Assembly: GCA_937888805.1 (NCBI GenBank)
Contig: CALBEY010000005.1
Location: 1 to 63,867 of the forward strand
Length of the DNA stretch: 63,867 bases
Reading direction: 5' to 3'
DNA from: an uncultured Burkholderiaceae bacterium
Lineage (GTDB): Bacteria > Pseudomonadota > Gammaproteobacteria > Burkholderiales > Burkholderiaceae_B
Part shown: in pieces, positions 19,239 through 28,467 of the stretch
Position numbering within the stretch: the stretch's first letter is position 1
Layout of the letters: each line of letters opens with the position of its first letter
Notes under the pieces: generated by a model
What the model was told of the DNA's origin: nothing
The model's input: only the letters and a program-made list of their open reading frames with translations
The model's database searches: none
Position numbers and translations under genes: made by a program

Positions 19239-20759
19239 TCAGTCTTCGCGTCTGAGGTGAGGGAAGAGAATCACATCACGAATACTGGCACTGTCTGTCA
19301 ACAACATGATGAGCCGGTCAATCCCGATGCCGCAACCACCAGCGGGCGGCATGCCGTATTCCAAGGCGCGGATGTAGTCATCATCAAAGAACATGGCCTC
19401 CTCGTCGCCGGCGTCTTTGGCGGCGACTTGGGCATGGAATCGGGCGGCTTGATCTTCAGGGTCGTTTAATTCTGAGAAGCCGTTGGCCAGTTCACGGCCT
19501 GCGATGAACAACTCAAAACGCTCGGTGACCCCAGGGCGGGAATCGGATTCGCGCGCCAGTGGTGAGGTTTCAACGGGATAGTCGATGATGTAAGTTGGCT
19601 CCCAAAGCTTGTGCTCAGCGACTTCTTCAAACAACGCCAGTTGTAAGCCTCCCAATTTTGCATGCACAAAATTAGGCACATTCAAATTCACACCGAGCTT
19701 GGTTAAGGCTGCTCTCAGAAACGCAACATCGTTTAATTGCTCGGCCTGATAGTGTGGGGCATGGGCCAGAATCGCCTCGCAAATGGTCAAGCGGGCGAAG
19801 GGTCGACTCAAATCAAGCGAGCGTTCTTGATAGGTGAGTAATGCACTGCCATTGGTGACTTCGGCCACTCGGCGAATGACCGTCTCGGTAAAGTCCATCA
19901 GCCACTGATAGTCGGTGTAAGCGGCGTAGAACTCCATCATGGTGAATTCAGGATTGTGGCGCGGGCTCACGCCTTCGTTGCGGAAGTTACGATTGATTTC
20001 AAAGACGCGTTCAAAGCCGCCAACGATCAAGCGTTTGAGATAGAGTTCGGGCGCGATGCGTAAAAACATCGGCATGTCTAAAGCATTGTGGTGCGTGGTA
20101 AATGGTCTAGCAGTGGCACCGCCCGGTATGGCTTGCAGCATCGGGGTTTCAACTTCGAGAAATTCGTGTTCAACCATGATCTCGCGCATGGTTGAGATAG
20201 CTTTGCTGCGTCGCTCAAAGGTCTGTCGGGTGTGCTCAGTCACTATCAAATCAACGTAACGCTGGCGGTAACGCAACTCTTGGTCTGCCATGCCGTGAAA
20301 CTTGTCTGGCATTGGGCGCAACGATTTGGCCAAAACTCGGACTTGGCTGGCGTGAACCGATAGCTCGCCTTTGTTGGTTTTGAATACCGTGCCTTGAACA
20401 CCTATGATGTCGCCCAAATCCCAGTGCTTGAAGGCCTCGTAGACCTCTTCGCCGAGCATGCCTTTGTCAAGGTAGATTTGAATCCGGCCAGTGGCGTCTT
20501 GCAGGGTCGCAAAACTCGCCTTGCCCATGACCCGCTTTAGCATCATTCGGCCAGCGACGACCGCGGTGTGGTTTTCTTGTTCAAGCTGCTCTTTGGTGCT
20601 GTCATCGTGCAGAAAGTGCAGCACGGCCGCGCGATGCGTTGGCTTGAAGTCATTGGGATAAGCGACACCTTGCTCTCGTAGATGCGCAAGCTTAAGCCGA
20701 CGCTCGGCAATCAGGTGGTTTTCATCGTGTGCAGGGGTTTGGTTGTCTGTGTCAGTCAT
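19239..20759 (-). CDS. lysS: lysyl-tRNA synthetase, class II
   Basis: 506 aa. An N-terminal OB-fold anticodon-binding domain ([15 protein letters not shown]) is followed by a class II catalytic core with motif 2 [20 protein letters not shown] and motif 3 [14 protein letters not shown]. It charges tRNA-Lys. It sits downstream of prfB, a conserved pairing, but an SDR gene is inserted between them (two bases before lysS). Confidence 0.97.
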   Translation of the reverse strand: MTDTDNQTPAHDENHLIAERRLKLAHLREQGVAYPNDFKPTHRAAVLHFLHDDSTKEQLEQENHTAVVAGRMMLKRVMGKASFATLQDATGRIQIYLDKGMLGEEVYEAFKHWDLGDIIGVQGTVFKTNKGELSVHASQVRVLAKSLRPMPDKFHGMADQELRYRQRYVDLIVTEHTRQTFERRSKAISTMREIMVEHEFLEVETPMLQAIPGGATARPFTTHHNALDMPMFLRIAPELYLKRLIVGGFERVFEINRNFRNEGVSPRHNPEFTMMEFYAAYTDYQWLMDFTETVIRRVAEVTNGSALLTYQERSLDLSRPFARLTICEAILAHAPHYQAEQLNDVAFLRAALTKLGVNLNVPNFVHAKLGGLQLALFEEVAEHKLWEPTYIIDYPVETSPLARESDSRPGVTERFELFIAGRELANGFSELNDPEDQAARFHAQVAAKDAGDEEAMFFDDDYIRALEYGMPPAGGCGIGIDRLIMLLTDSASIRDVILFPHLRRED

Positions 20760-20761
20760 GA

Positions 20762-21535
20762 TTAGAAAGTATGGTTACGCACATCATCGATGACGGTCCG
20801 GCCGTAGTCATCACGTTGCAAAATGGCCAATAAGCGCCGGGCTGTTTCTGGCGCTTGCGCCAAAACGCCTTGGGCTTTCATGTCCTCAAATCGTTGTCGG
20901 TTGGGAAACTTATCCAGTGGTGTGGTGCGAATCGTTTCTTGCATGGGTGTGTCAATAACGCCAGGTGCCATTGAGCTGATTCGGGTGTTGGCGTGTTTCT
21001 CAACATCAACCACTTCGGCGTAGCGATCCATGGCCGCTTTGGTGGCGCAATACACATCCCAACCGTGGGTGCCATTGCGACCTGCGCCTGAAGAAATCAG
21101 CATGATGCGTCGGTCTGGCGCACCCTCGGTGGCTTGCAAGAAGTGGGCATTCAAAAAAATGGGCGCCGTGATGTTGACGTTAAACGCCATGTTGATGGCT
21201 TCCCAGTCGGTTTGTCGATCAGCGGGCGCCACAGGGTGCACTAAGCCGGCGTTGTGAATAATCCGAACGGACGTAGGCTTTTGGGTGAGTGCTTGAGCGA
21301 TGGCTTGGCGCATTTGCTGGGCGGCTGCTTCAAGCGCTTGGCCGTCACCCAAGTCAACAGCGATTTGAGTCAGACGGGTTTGACCCTTTGAGGCCGCCTC
21401 GGTCAGTGCTGGCATAACCAAGCGGCTTAACGTGATGAGGCTGCCGGCTTGTGCCGCTAATTGTGTCGCCATGGCCAGTCCCAAACCCTTGGTGCAACCG
21501 GTCAAGACCGTGACGGTGTTCTCATGAGTGCTCAA
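20762..21535 (-). CDS. short-chain dehydrogenase, sepiapterin/benzil reductase-like
   Basis: 257 aa. A classical SDR: the NADP-binding TGCTKGLG at 12-19, HNAG at 94-97, a catalytic Ser near 148-149, and Tyr162 and Lys166 (YCATK). Overall layout resembles sepiapterin-reductase-like carbonyl reductases. The substrate is unknown. It lies between prfB (18-bp gap) and lysS (two bases), so it is part of that operon. Nothing in the sequence links it to translation; it may simply be an insertion into the operon. Confidence 0.8.
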   Translation of the reverse strand: MSTHENTVTVLTGCTKGLGLAMATQLAAQAGSLITLSRLVMPALTEAASKGQTRLTQIAVDLGDGQALEAAAQQMRQAIAQALTQKPTSVRIIHNAGLVHPVAPADRQTDWEAINMAFNVNITAPIFLNAHFLQATEGAPDRRIMLISSGAGRNGTHGWDVYCATKAAMDRYAEVVDVEKHANTRISSMAPGVIDTPMQETIRTTPLDKFPNRQRFEDMKAQGVLAQAPETARRLLAILQRDDYGRTVIDDVRNHTF

Positions 21536-21553
21536 GGCTAATCTCCAATTTTT

Positions 21554-22658
21554 TTATAGCCCGTGCTTCAGGCTGGCTTGGATGAAAGGGTCAAGATCGC
21601 CATCAAGCACTTTTTGCGTGTTGGATATTTCAACCGACGTGCGTAAGTCCTTGATGCGGCTTTGATCGAGCACGTAAGAGCGAATCTGATGGCCCCAGCC
21701 GACATCGGTTTTGGCGTCTTCCATCTTTTGTTGCTCGGCCATGCGCTGTCGCATTTCTAGTTCGTACAGCTTGGAGCGCAGCATATCCATGGCCTCAGCC
21801 CGGTTTCGATGTTGAGATCGATCGTTTTGACATTGCACCACAATGCCCGAGGGCAAATGGGTCAAACGCACCGCTGAATCGGTTTTGTTGATGTGCTGAC
21901 CGCCAGCACCGCTCGCGCGGTAGGTGTCAACGCGCAAGTCAGCGGGATTGACTTCAATTTCGATCGACTCATCGACTTGCGGGTAAACAAAGACGCTGGC
22001 AAACGAGGTGTGACGACCACCGGCTGAGTCGAATGGGCTTTTTCTCACCAAGCGATGCACGCCGGTCTCGGTGCGAAGGTGCCCAAAGGCGTATTCACCT
22101 TCAACTTTGATGGTGGCCGATTTGATACCAGCGACATCACCCTCAGACTCTTCAAGCACTTCGACTTTGAAATCTTTGCGTTCGCAATAGCGCAAGTATT
22201 GGCGAAGCAGCATCGAGGCCCAGTCTTGCGCCTCGGTACCGCCGGCGCCAGATTGGATATCAATAAAGCAATTTAAGGGGTCGGCTGGATTTGAGAACAT
22301 TCGACGGAATTCGAGTCCTTCGATGGTGTGCTGATAACCATCGGCGTCTTGTGCAATGGCCCCTAGGGTTTCATCGTCATCGTCTGCGCTAGCCAGCTCA
22401 AATAGCTCAAGTGAATCACCAATGGATTGCGCCAACAACTCAAGGGTCTGAACCACGTTTTCTAGGCTCTTTTTTTCACGCCCAAGTGCTTGGGCGTGGG
22501 CTTGGTCATTCCAAATCTTGGGGTCTTCTAACTCAGCGTTAACAACCTCTAGGCGAGCGGCTTTGACCTCGTAGTCAAAGATACCCCCGAGCGGCGAGTT
22601 CGCGGGCCTTGTAGTCAGCCAAACGGGCTGAAAGGGCATTTAACAGTTCTGCTTCCAT
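21554..22658 (-). CDS. prfB: peptide chain release factor 2 with programmed +1 frameshift
   Basis: Translation starts at ATG 22658 ([17 protein letters not shown]). After 27 codons the frame meets UGA at 22577-22575 in the context GGGGG-TAT-CTT-TGA-C. A +1 shift on CTT continues in the frame that runs to 21554, giving about 367 aa, the normal RF2 length. The SPF tripeptide anticodon ([10 protein letters not shown]) and the GGQ peptidyl-hydrolysis motif (GAGGQHINK) are present. RF2 releases at UGA and UAA; low RF2 favours the frameshift, an autoregulatory loop. Without the shift only a short peptide is made. lysS lies downstream. Confidence 0.96.
22574..22589 (-). promoter_or_regulatory. RF2 programmed +1 frameshift site
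   Basis: On the minus strand CGGGGG-TAT-CTT-TGA-C combines an internal Shine-Dalgarno-like G run, the slippery CTT and an in-frame UGA followed by C, a poor termination context. This is the same layout as the E. coli prfB site. Confidence 0.96.
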
Positions 22659-22718
22659 GATGCTTTGTTCACTTGCTTGAGTCTCGAAGTCCCTAGTTTA
22701 GCCCAGTGCACGATAGGG

Positions 22719-24440
22719 TTAGGCAGGTAGGGCCGTTTCGATGACAAGTTGCAGGGTCACCACCGAGCGCCAAGTGTTTGAAGTGGGGCGATAGACCGCT
22801 TTTATCCGCCCTGGCACAAGCGTGTCGTGGTTAAACCAGATGGCCTCAAACCGCTGCCGATCGCGCGTCAGGGACATTTTGAGGTGTTTTTCAGCAACCA
22901 ATCGTTGGTCTTGGACGTCAAACTCATCCAGAAACAGTGGCGCGGGAAACCCGGCGCCCCAGACCTGTTGTTGCAACAGGTTCGCGACTTGGACGTTGGC
23001 ATAGCCCGATTCCAGTGAGCCGTCGGTTTCAATCAAAGGGTCAAAGTGCTGGCGACCAGTCAGTTCAATCACCGCCTGGCTAAGCGCGCTGGCAAATTCA
23101 GCCATGCCATCACTATTAAGTGTTAGGCCTGCCGCCATGGCGTGCCCACCAAACTTCAGAATTAAGCCGGGATGTCGCTTTGAGACCAAGTCTAAGACAT
23201 CTCTCAAATGGACATCGGGAATGGATCGCCCTGAGCCTCGCCAATGGCCGTCACCGCCCGGCGCAAAGGCAATCACTGGTCGGTAATACTTCTCTTTCAA
23301 GCGTGAGGCCACCAAGCCAACCACCCCCTGATGCCAGTCGGGGTGGTGCACGCAAATTGCTGCAGACTGCGCATCAGTGGCCAAGTCTTCGATGTCTTGA
23401 ACCACGGCCAGCGCTTGCTCGCGCATGGTGGTTTCGATGTGACGCCTTTCCTGATTGATGCGATCAAGCTCACGCGCCAAGCCCAGTGCGTGTTGGTCGT
23501 CATCGGTAATTAAGCACTCGATACCCAAACGCATGTCGGTTAGTCGACCCGCCGCATTGATTCTAGGCCCTAAAGTAAAACCCAAGTCAAAGGCGCTGGC
23601 CTGATGGGTGTCGCGACCGCTGACGGCGAACAAAGCCCTGAGCCCGGCTTGGGCCTGGCCCTGTTGTATCCGCTGTAAGCCCCGAGTAACCAACAGGCGG
23701 TTGTTGTGATCGAGTTTCACCACGTCAGCGACCGTGCCCAGGGCTACCAGATCGACCAAGCTGTCTAGGCGCGGTTGTTGACCGTCTTTAAAGTGACCAC
23801 GGCTGCGCAGCTCTGCGCGCACGGCCAGCAAGACGTAAAAGATCACACCCACACCGGCCAAGTTCTTTGACGGAAACCCGCAACCATCTTGGTTGGGGTT
23901 CACAATGGCGAGCGCATCAGGGAGTTGGTCACCCGGCAGGTGGTGATCGGTCACCACCACGTCAATACCCAAAGCTTTGGCAGCGGCGACCCCGTCGACA
24001 CTGGCAATCCCATTGTCCACAGTAATTAATAAGTCTGGTTTGCCCGCTGCGTGATTGGCGGCGAGCGTGACCACCTCGGGAGACAAGCCATAGCCTGTCT
24101 CGAAACGGTTTGGCACCAAAAAATCGACGATAGCACCCATGGCGCGCAGGCCACGAATACCAACCGCACAGGCGGTCGCACCGTCGCAGTCGTAATCGGC
24201 CACAATCAGCAGTCGTTTTTGCTGTCCGATGGCATCGGCCAAAACCGCGGCCGCTTCATCAATGTGGCTTAACAACTTAGGCGCTAATAAACCATCCCAA
24301 TCAGTCGATAGTTCTTGATTGGATTTCACGCCTCGAGCCGATAGAATCCGAGCCAACAGCGGATGCACGCCTTCTGCCACCAAGCCATTGGTTTCGGAAA
24401 TCGGCACAGGGCGCACCGTCAAAAGGGGGACTTGGGTCAT
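22719..24440 (-). CDS. recJ: RecJ single-stranded-DNA-specific exonuclease
   Basis: 573 aa from ATG 24440, which overlaps the preceding stop as ATGA. A DHH phosphoesterase with DYDCDGATA (82-90), VDNGIAS (141-147) and VTDHHLPG (163-170), followed by the DHHA1 motif GGHAMAAGL and a C-terminal OB-fold region. It degrades single-stranded DNA 5' to 3' in recombination, base-excision and mismatch repair. A longer frame start is rejected because the ATGA coupling to the upstream gene is exact. Confidence 0.95.
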   Translation of the reverse strand: MTQVPLLTVRPVPISETNGLVAEGVHPLLARILSARGVKSNQELSTDWDGLLAPKLLSHIDEAAAVLADAIGQQKRLLIVADYDCDGATACAVGIRGLRAMGAIVDFLVPNRFETGYGLSPEVVTLAANHAAGKPDLLITVDNGIASVDGVAAAKALGIDVVVTDHHLPGDQLPDALAIVNPNQDGCGFPSKNLAGVGVIFYVLLAVRAELRSRGHFKDGQQPRLDSLVDLVALGTVADVVKLDHNNRLLVTRGLQRIQQGQAQAGLRALFAVSGRDTHQASAFDLGFTLGPRINAAGRLTDMRLGIECLITDDDQHALGLARELDRINQERRHIETTMREQALAVVQDIEDLATDAQSAAICVHHPDWHQGVVGLVASRLKEKYYRPVIAFAPGGDGHWRGSGRSIPDVHLRDVLDLVSKRHPGLILKFGGHAMAAGLTLNSDGMAEFASALSQAVIELTGRQHFDPLIETDGSLESGYANVQVANLLQQQVWGAGFPAPLFLDEFDVQDQRLVAEKHLKMSLTRDRQRFEAIWFNHDTLVPGRIKAVYRPTSNTWRSVVTLQLVIETALPA

Positions 24441-25360
24441 GATTGATTCCACCATGTGGTCCAGGGCTTGGGTTTGCCAACCCCAATCACTGCCTGCCAC
24501 CATTTTTTGGGTGCCACTCGCAAACTCACCGTGCGATCTGTGCCGAGCAGGATCACTTCAGCGGCAGGGTCTGCGGACAGTAAAGTCGACTGTAGCGCCT
24601 GCCAGGATTCAACCCATTGGTGCCAATCCCCATCACGCGCCGCTTGCGTGAGTTCGTCACACCATGTTGTCGGGGAGTGTGAAGCAGGTTGCCAACCCAT
24701 GCCACCACCATAGAGCCAAACGCCATTGATGGGGGCCTGGCCGCGTGCTGAGCGTGCTTCGTTCACGGGATGTTCGTGCCACGTCATTTGCAACTCATTG
24801 AGCAAACGCCGCCAAGGCTGCCATAAGGGACCGGTGGGCCACCAATCGCCAATATCTTGGCCATTTAATGCCATTGGACTGATGCTTTTCTCGGGGTTTG
24901 GCAGTGGCCCATCTAGGCGAGCCCGACCGGTGCTCAAAGGTTCAAGCGTAAAACCCGCTGTAGCGTCATCGAAAAGCGGCAGGGCTACCTGCCACAGTGC
25001 CTTTGATTCTTCGGCGCTGATATCCAAGTCAGGCAGCGCAACCAGTGCAGCACGATCTTGACCGATCACGGTGCTACACATGTCGATCAACCAAACGCGC
25101 TGATTGGTGTCGGTAACGCCTGCCAAGTAAGGACCGAGTGCTGCACCGATGGGTAAATCAGAATTTGAAGGGTATTTCGCCAGTCTCAGTTCGAGACCTT
25201 CGCTTGGGGTGCAGCCGTGCACGCGCCAAGGCCATTCGAACACGGTTGCGATGCGCGTCGCAAACCATTGCGCGAGCCACGGGTGCCGGCGTTCTAATGC
25301 TGTGGCCAAAGAAGGCGCGTAACCCTCTGGTGGTAGCGCATTTTTGATGGCAATTATCAT
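24437..25360 (-). CDS. RpfE-like / phosphoglycerate-mutase-like conserved protein
   Basis: 307 aa from ATG 25360 (MIIAIKNALPPEGYAP). The hallmark is NGVWLYGGGMGWQP in the C-terminal half, found in a family often annotated as RpfE or cofactor-independent phosphoglycerate mutase-like; those names come from gene context in Xanthomonas, where rpfE is near recJ. No phosphomutase active site can be confirmed by eye. There is no signal peptide. It overlaps recJ by ATGA, so co-translation with a repair nuclease is likely. A TACAAT lies six bases before the ATG and there is no Shine-Dalgarno sequence. Confidence 0.6.
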   Translation of the reverse strand: MIIAIKNALPPEGYAPSLATALERRHPWLAQWFATRIATVFEWPWRVHGCTPSEGLELRLAKYPSNSDLPIGAALGPYLAGVTDTNQRVWLIDMCSTVIGQDRAALVALPDLDISAEESKALWQVALPLFDDATAGFTLEPLSTGRARLDGPLPNPEKSISPMALNGQDIGDWWPTGPLWQPWRRLLNELQMTWHEHPVNEARSARGQAPINGVWLYGGGMGWQPASHSPTTWCDELTQAARDGDWHQWVESWQALQSTLLSADPAAEVILLGTDRTVSLRVAPKKWWQAVIGVGKPKPWTTWWNQS

Positions 25361-25366
25361 GATGCC

Positions 25367-25372
25367 ATTGTA
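25367..25372 (-). promoter_or_regulatory. candidate -10 element of the RpfE-like gene (leaderless)
   Basis: TACAAT, then GGCATC, then the ATG on the minus strand. The spacing is identical to that at dapC and tsaD. No clear -35 hexamer is visible. Confidence 0.4.
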
Positions 25373-25506
25373 GCGGTCAGTGGGTGTATGCCGAGCTTTT
25401 GCCACAAACATTGGCTTGGCAATGCCATAATAAGCTCGAACCTGATAATTACCCTCCTTGCGGGCATCGACGCGGGTTCATTTCAAAGGCACGGATTAGA
25501 GATTTG

Positions 25507-26784
25507 ATGAAATATTTTTTTGAGTGGTGGGTTGGCGCTCGCTACGCCGGTTTGACTCGACGAGGTGCGGCTGGGTCGGGACGAGACAAGTTCGTTTCGT
25601 TTGTGGCCGCCATGTCGATGGTAGGCATTGCTTTGGGCGTGGCAGCACTGATTGTGGTGCTGTCAGTCATGAACGGTTTTCAGCGCGATGTCAGGGACAG
25701 GATGCTGTCAGTTTTGCCGCACATCGAGTTATTTGTGCCCAGCGAAACCCCAGAGGGGGTGCTCGAACGTTTCGATGAGCTATCGAATTTGGCTAAGACC
25801 AATGATCATGTGATTGGGTCGGCGCCCTTTGTGGCAGCCCCTGCCATTGTCATGCGCGGACAAAACTTGCGTGGGGTTCAGTTGCGAGGCGTTGAACCCG
25901 CGCTTGAAGACGATGTGTCAAATTTGAGTGGCCAAATGGTGCAGGGCAATCTGTCAGCACTAGTGCCCGGTGGCTTTGGGTTGGTAATTGGTGACACCTT
26001 GGCCAATTTGCTCAATACTTCCATCGGACAGACTGTGATGGTGCTCGCCCCACAGGGCAGTGTGAGTCCTGCCGGCTTTACGCCGCGCATGCGTCAGTTC
26101 ACGGTGGTTGGTATTTATCGCTCCGGCCATTATGAATACGACAGCGCCTTGGTTTTTGCGCAAGCTCAAGATGCCGCCCGATTGTTCCGTGACACGGGTA
26201 CGGCAGGCGTTCGATTACGTATCGCCGACATGCATGCCGCACCACGCGTGTCCAATGAACTTGGGGCCATCTTGCCGCGAGGGGTGCTATCAGCGGACTG
26301 GTCGCGTAATAACCGGACTTGGTTTGCTGCTGTTCAAACAGAAAAACGCATGATGTTTCTGATTTTGGCGTTGATTGTGGCCGTGGCGGCATTTAACCTG
26401 CTGTCCTCGCAAGTCATGGCCGTCAAAGACAAACAGTCAGACATTGCCATTTTGCGTAGCTTGGGCGCCACGCCAGGAAAAATTGCGCGGATTTTTCTGA
26501 TTCAGGGCGCATTGATTGGCATCATCGGCACCGCATTAGGTGTCATTTTTGGCGCCTTAGTGGCCTACAACGTTGATGTGCTGGTGCCGGCCATCGAAAG
26601 GATGCTTGGGCTGCAGTTTTTGGCGCAAGAGATTTACTTTATTTCGAGTTTGCCAACCGACCCTCAAATCGCCGACATGGTGTTAATTGCTGTGACGTCC
26701 TTGGTGATGTCACTGCTTGCCACGCTTTATCCAAGTTGGCGAGCGTCAAGGCTTGAGCCTGCACAGGTGTTGCGATATGACTGA
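25507..26784 (+). CDS. lolC: LolC/LolE-type lipoprotein-releasing ABC permease
   Basis: 425 aa from ATG 25507 (MKYFFEWWVGARYAGLTRR). One transmembrane segment near 29-54 is followed by a large periplasmic domain, then three C-terminal segments (FLILALIVAVAAFNLL, the GALIGIIGTALGVIFGALVAY region, MVLIAVTSLVMSLLATLYP). This is the MacB/FtsX permease fold. It extracts outer-membrane lipoproteins from the inner membrane for LolA. Only one permease gene is present, so a homodimeric LolC/F-type complex is possible. It overlaps lolD by eight bases. Confidence 0.93.
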   Translation: MKYFFEWWVGARYAGLTRRGAAGSGRDKFVSFVAAMSMVGIALGVAALIVVLSVMNGFQRDVRDRMLSVLPHIELFVPSETPEGVLERFDELSNLAKTNDHVIGSAPFVAAPAIVMRGQNLRGVQLRGVEPALEDDVSNLSGQMVQGNLSALVPGGFGLVIGDTLANLLNTSIGQTVMVLAPQGSVSPAGFTPRMRQFTVVGIYRSGHYEYDSALVFAQAQDAARLFRDTGTAGVRLRIADMHAAPRVSNELGAILPRGVLSADWSRNNRTWFAAVQTEKRMMFLILALIVAVAAFNLLSSQVMAVKDKQSDIAILRSLGATPGKIARIFLIQGALIGIIGTALGVIFGALVAYNVDVLVPAIERMLGLQFLAQEIYFISSLPTDPQIADMVLIAVTSLVMSLLATLYPSWRASRLEPAQVLRYD

Positions 26785-27508
26785 TAGCGTACTGAAAGTT
26801 AAAGGCCTTTGTCGCCACTTCAATGATGGTGATCGACGTGTGGACGTTTTAAAGAACGTCGACTTGCAGGTCGTACGCGCTGAAACGCTGGCCATCGTTG
26901 GTTCGTCTGGTTCTGGTAAAAGCACTTTGCTGCATTGTCTGGGCCTGCTTGACCGGCCCGACGCCGGTGAAATCTTTATCCAAGATGTGGCGGTTTCTTC
27001 GCTTGGTGAAACGGCCCGCAGTGCATTGCGCAACAAACACTTGGGGTTTGTGTATCAGTTTCACCACTTGTTGGGTGAGTTTGACGCGCTTGATAACGTG
27101 GCCATGCCTTTGATTGTGCGTGGTCAATCGTTGGCCACTGCGCGCGCGCAAGCCGAACCCCTGTTGGATGCCATGGGTTTGGCTGCTCGAGCCTCACATT
27201 TTCCGGGGCAGCTATCGGGCGGCGAACGCCAGCGGGTGGCCCTAGCTCGCGCCTTGGTGACCAAACCGATCTGTGTCTTAGCCGATGAGCCAACGGGTAA
27301 TCTTGATCGCGAAACCGCTCAACAGGTATTTGAGCTGATTGCCAATGTTCGTGACCAATTTGGCACGGCCTTGGTTTTGGTGACCCATGACTTAACGCTC
27401 GCGAGCAAAGCCGACCGACAACTCACCATGGTCGATGGCCACTTGGCGCCGCTTGGAACCAGCAACCCTCCTAATGACACCACCCGACAAATCAATGCTG
27501 GGCTTTAA
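26777..27508 (+). CDS. lolD: LolD, ATPase of the lipoprotein-releasing system
   Basis: 243 aa from ATG 26777. Walker A GSSGSGKST, signature LSGGERQRVALARAL, Walker B VLADEPTGNLD and an H-loop VTHD are all present. The FQFHHLLGEFDALDN-like stretch (YQFHHLLGEFDAL) is typical of LolD. It powers LolC-dependent lipoprotein release. The start lies inside the end of lolC, so translation is coupled. Confidence 0.95.
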   Translation: MTDSVLKVKGLCRHFNDGDRRVDVLKNVDLQVVRAETLAIVGSSGSGKSTLLHCLGLLDRPDAGEIFIQDVAVSSLGETARSALRNKHLGFVYQFHHLLGEFDALDNVAMPLIVRGQSLATARAQAEPLLDAMGLAARASHFPGQLSGGERQRVALARALVTKPICVLADEPTGNLDRETAQQVFELIANVRDQFGTALVLVTHDLTLASKADRQLTMVDGHLAPLGTSNPPNDTTRQINAGL

Positions 27509-28343
27509 TGGCGTCCTCTCGCCGTTATTTGACACCCACTGTCATTTGGATGCGGGTGAGTTTGATTTAGACCGTGAGGCGGTTATCGCGCGTGCGCAGG
27601 CCGTGGGGCTTGGAGGTTTGCTGATTCCAGCTGTTCATCGGTCTAATTTTTCTGTGGTGCGCAACATGGCTCATGCCATGCCAATCGGGGCCTATGCGGT
27701 TGGCATTCATCCGCTTTTTGTGGCACGGTCTGAACGCGCAGATTTGAAAGTCTTGGCTGAGTTTTTAGAACAACATCGAGACGATCCACGCTTGGTCGCG
27801 GTGGGTGAAATTGGTTTGGATTTTTTTGTGGAATCGATTCGCGAGGGTGTCGCGCGCGAAGAGCAGATCCACTTTTATCGCGAGCAGTTGGCTTTGGCTC
27901 GGGCATTTGATTTGCCTGTTTTATTGCACGTGCGTCGCTCGCAAGACGAGTTGCTTAAATGGTTGCGCCGCATACCCCCTACAGGTGGTTTGGCGCACGC
28001 TTTCAATGGCAGTTTTCAGCAAGCCGAGCAATTTATCGACTTGGGTTTTGCCCTTGGCATGGGTGGTGCCTTAACGTTTACCCGTGCGCTTCAAATCAGA
28101 CGCCTGGCCACAGAACAGTCACTGAGCAACCTGGTTCTTGAAACCGATGCGCCTGATATTGGGCCGTCATGGCTCACCAAAGGGCAGCGCAACGAGCCCG
28201 CTGAAGTCGCTCAGATCGCGGCCTGTCTCGCGCAATTACGCGGGGTTTCGGTCGACGTCGTGATCAATCAAACCGCGCAAGCCGCGTTCAACCGGCTACC
28301 CAAATTGGCCAAGATTTGGCCCCACCCCTCAGTTGTCATTTAG
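27495..28343 (+). CDS. TatD-family metal-dependent hydrolase/DNase
   Basis: 282 aa from ATG 27495; an ATG at 27474 would add seven residues. Metal-binding residues are in DTHCHLD (13-19), GEIGLDF, LLHVRRSQ and LETDAPDI, all typical of the TatD amidohydrolase-like TIM barrel. Family members act as 3'-5' DNases or D-aminoacyl deacylases, with roles in DNA quality control. The start overlaps the lolD end by 14 bases. There is no further clue to the substrate. Confidence 0.85.
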   Translation: MLGFNGVLSPLFDTHCHLDAGEFDLDREAVIARAQAVGLGGLLIPAVHRSNFSVVRNMAHAMPIGAYAVGIHPLFVARSERADLKVLAEFLEQHRDDPRLVAVGEIGLDFFVESIREGVAREEQIHFYREQLALARAFDLPVLLHVRRSQDELLKWLRRIPPTGGLAHAFNGSFQQAEQFIDLGFALGMGGALTFTRALQIRRLATEQSLSNLVLETDAPDIGPSWLTKGQRNEPAEVAQIAACLAQLRGVSVDVVINQTAQAAFNRLPKLAKIWPHPSVVI

Positions 28344-28467
28344 TCTCGTTCTGTCCTGAGCACTGAATCCACATTTTGTTTCATACGGCACATACGAATT
28401 GAATCGCTAGCCATTCGCAGGCAGTCTTGCAGACCCTTTCATGGATCTGTTTTGATATTGAGTCGCC

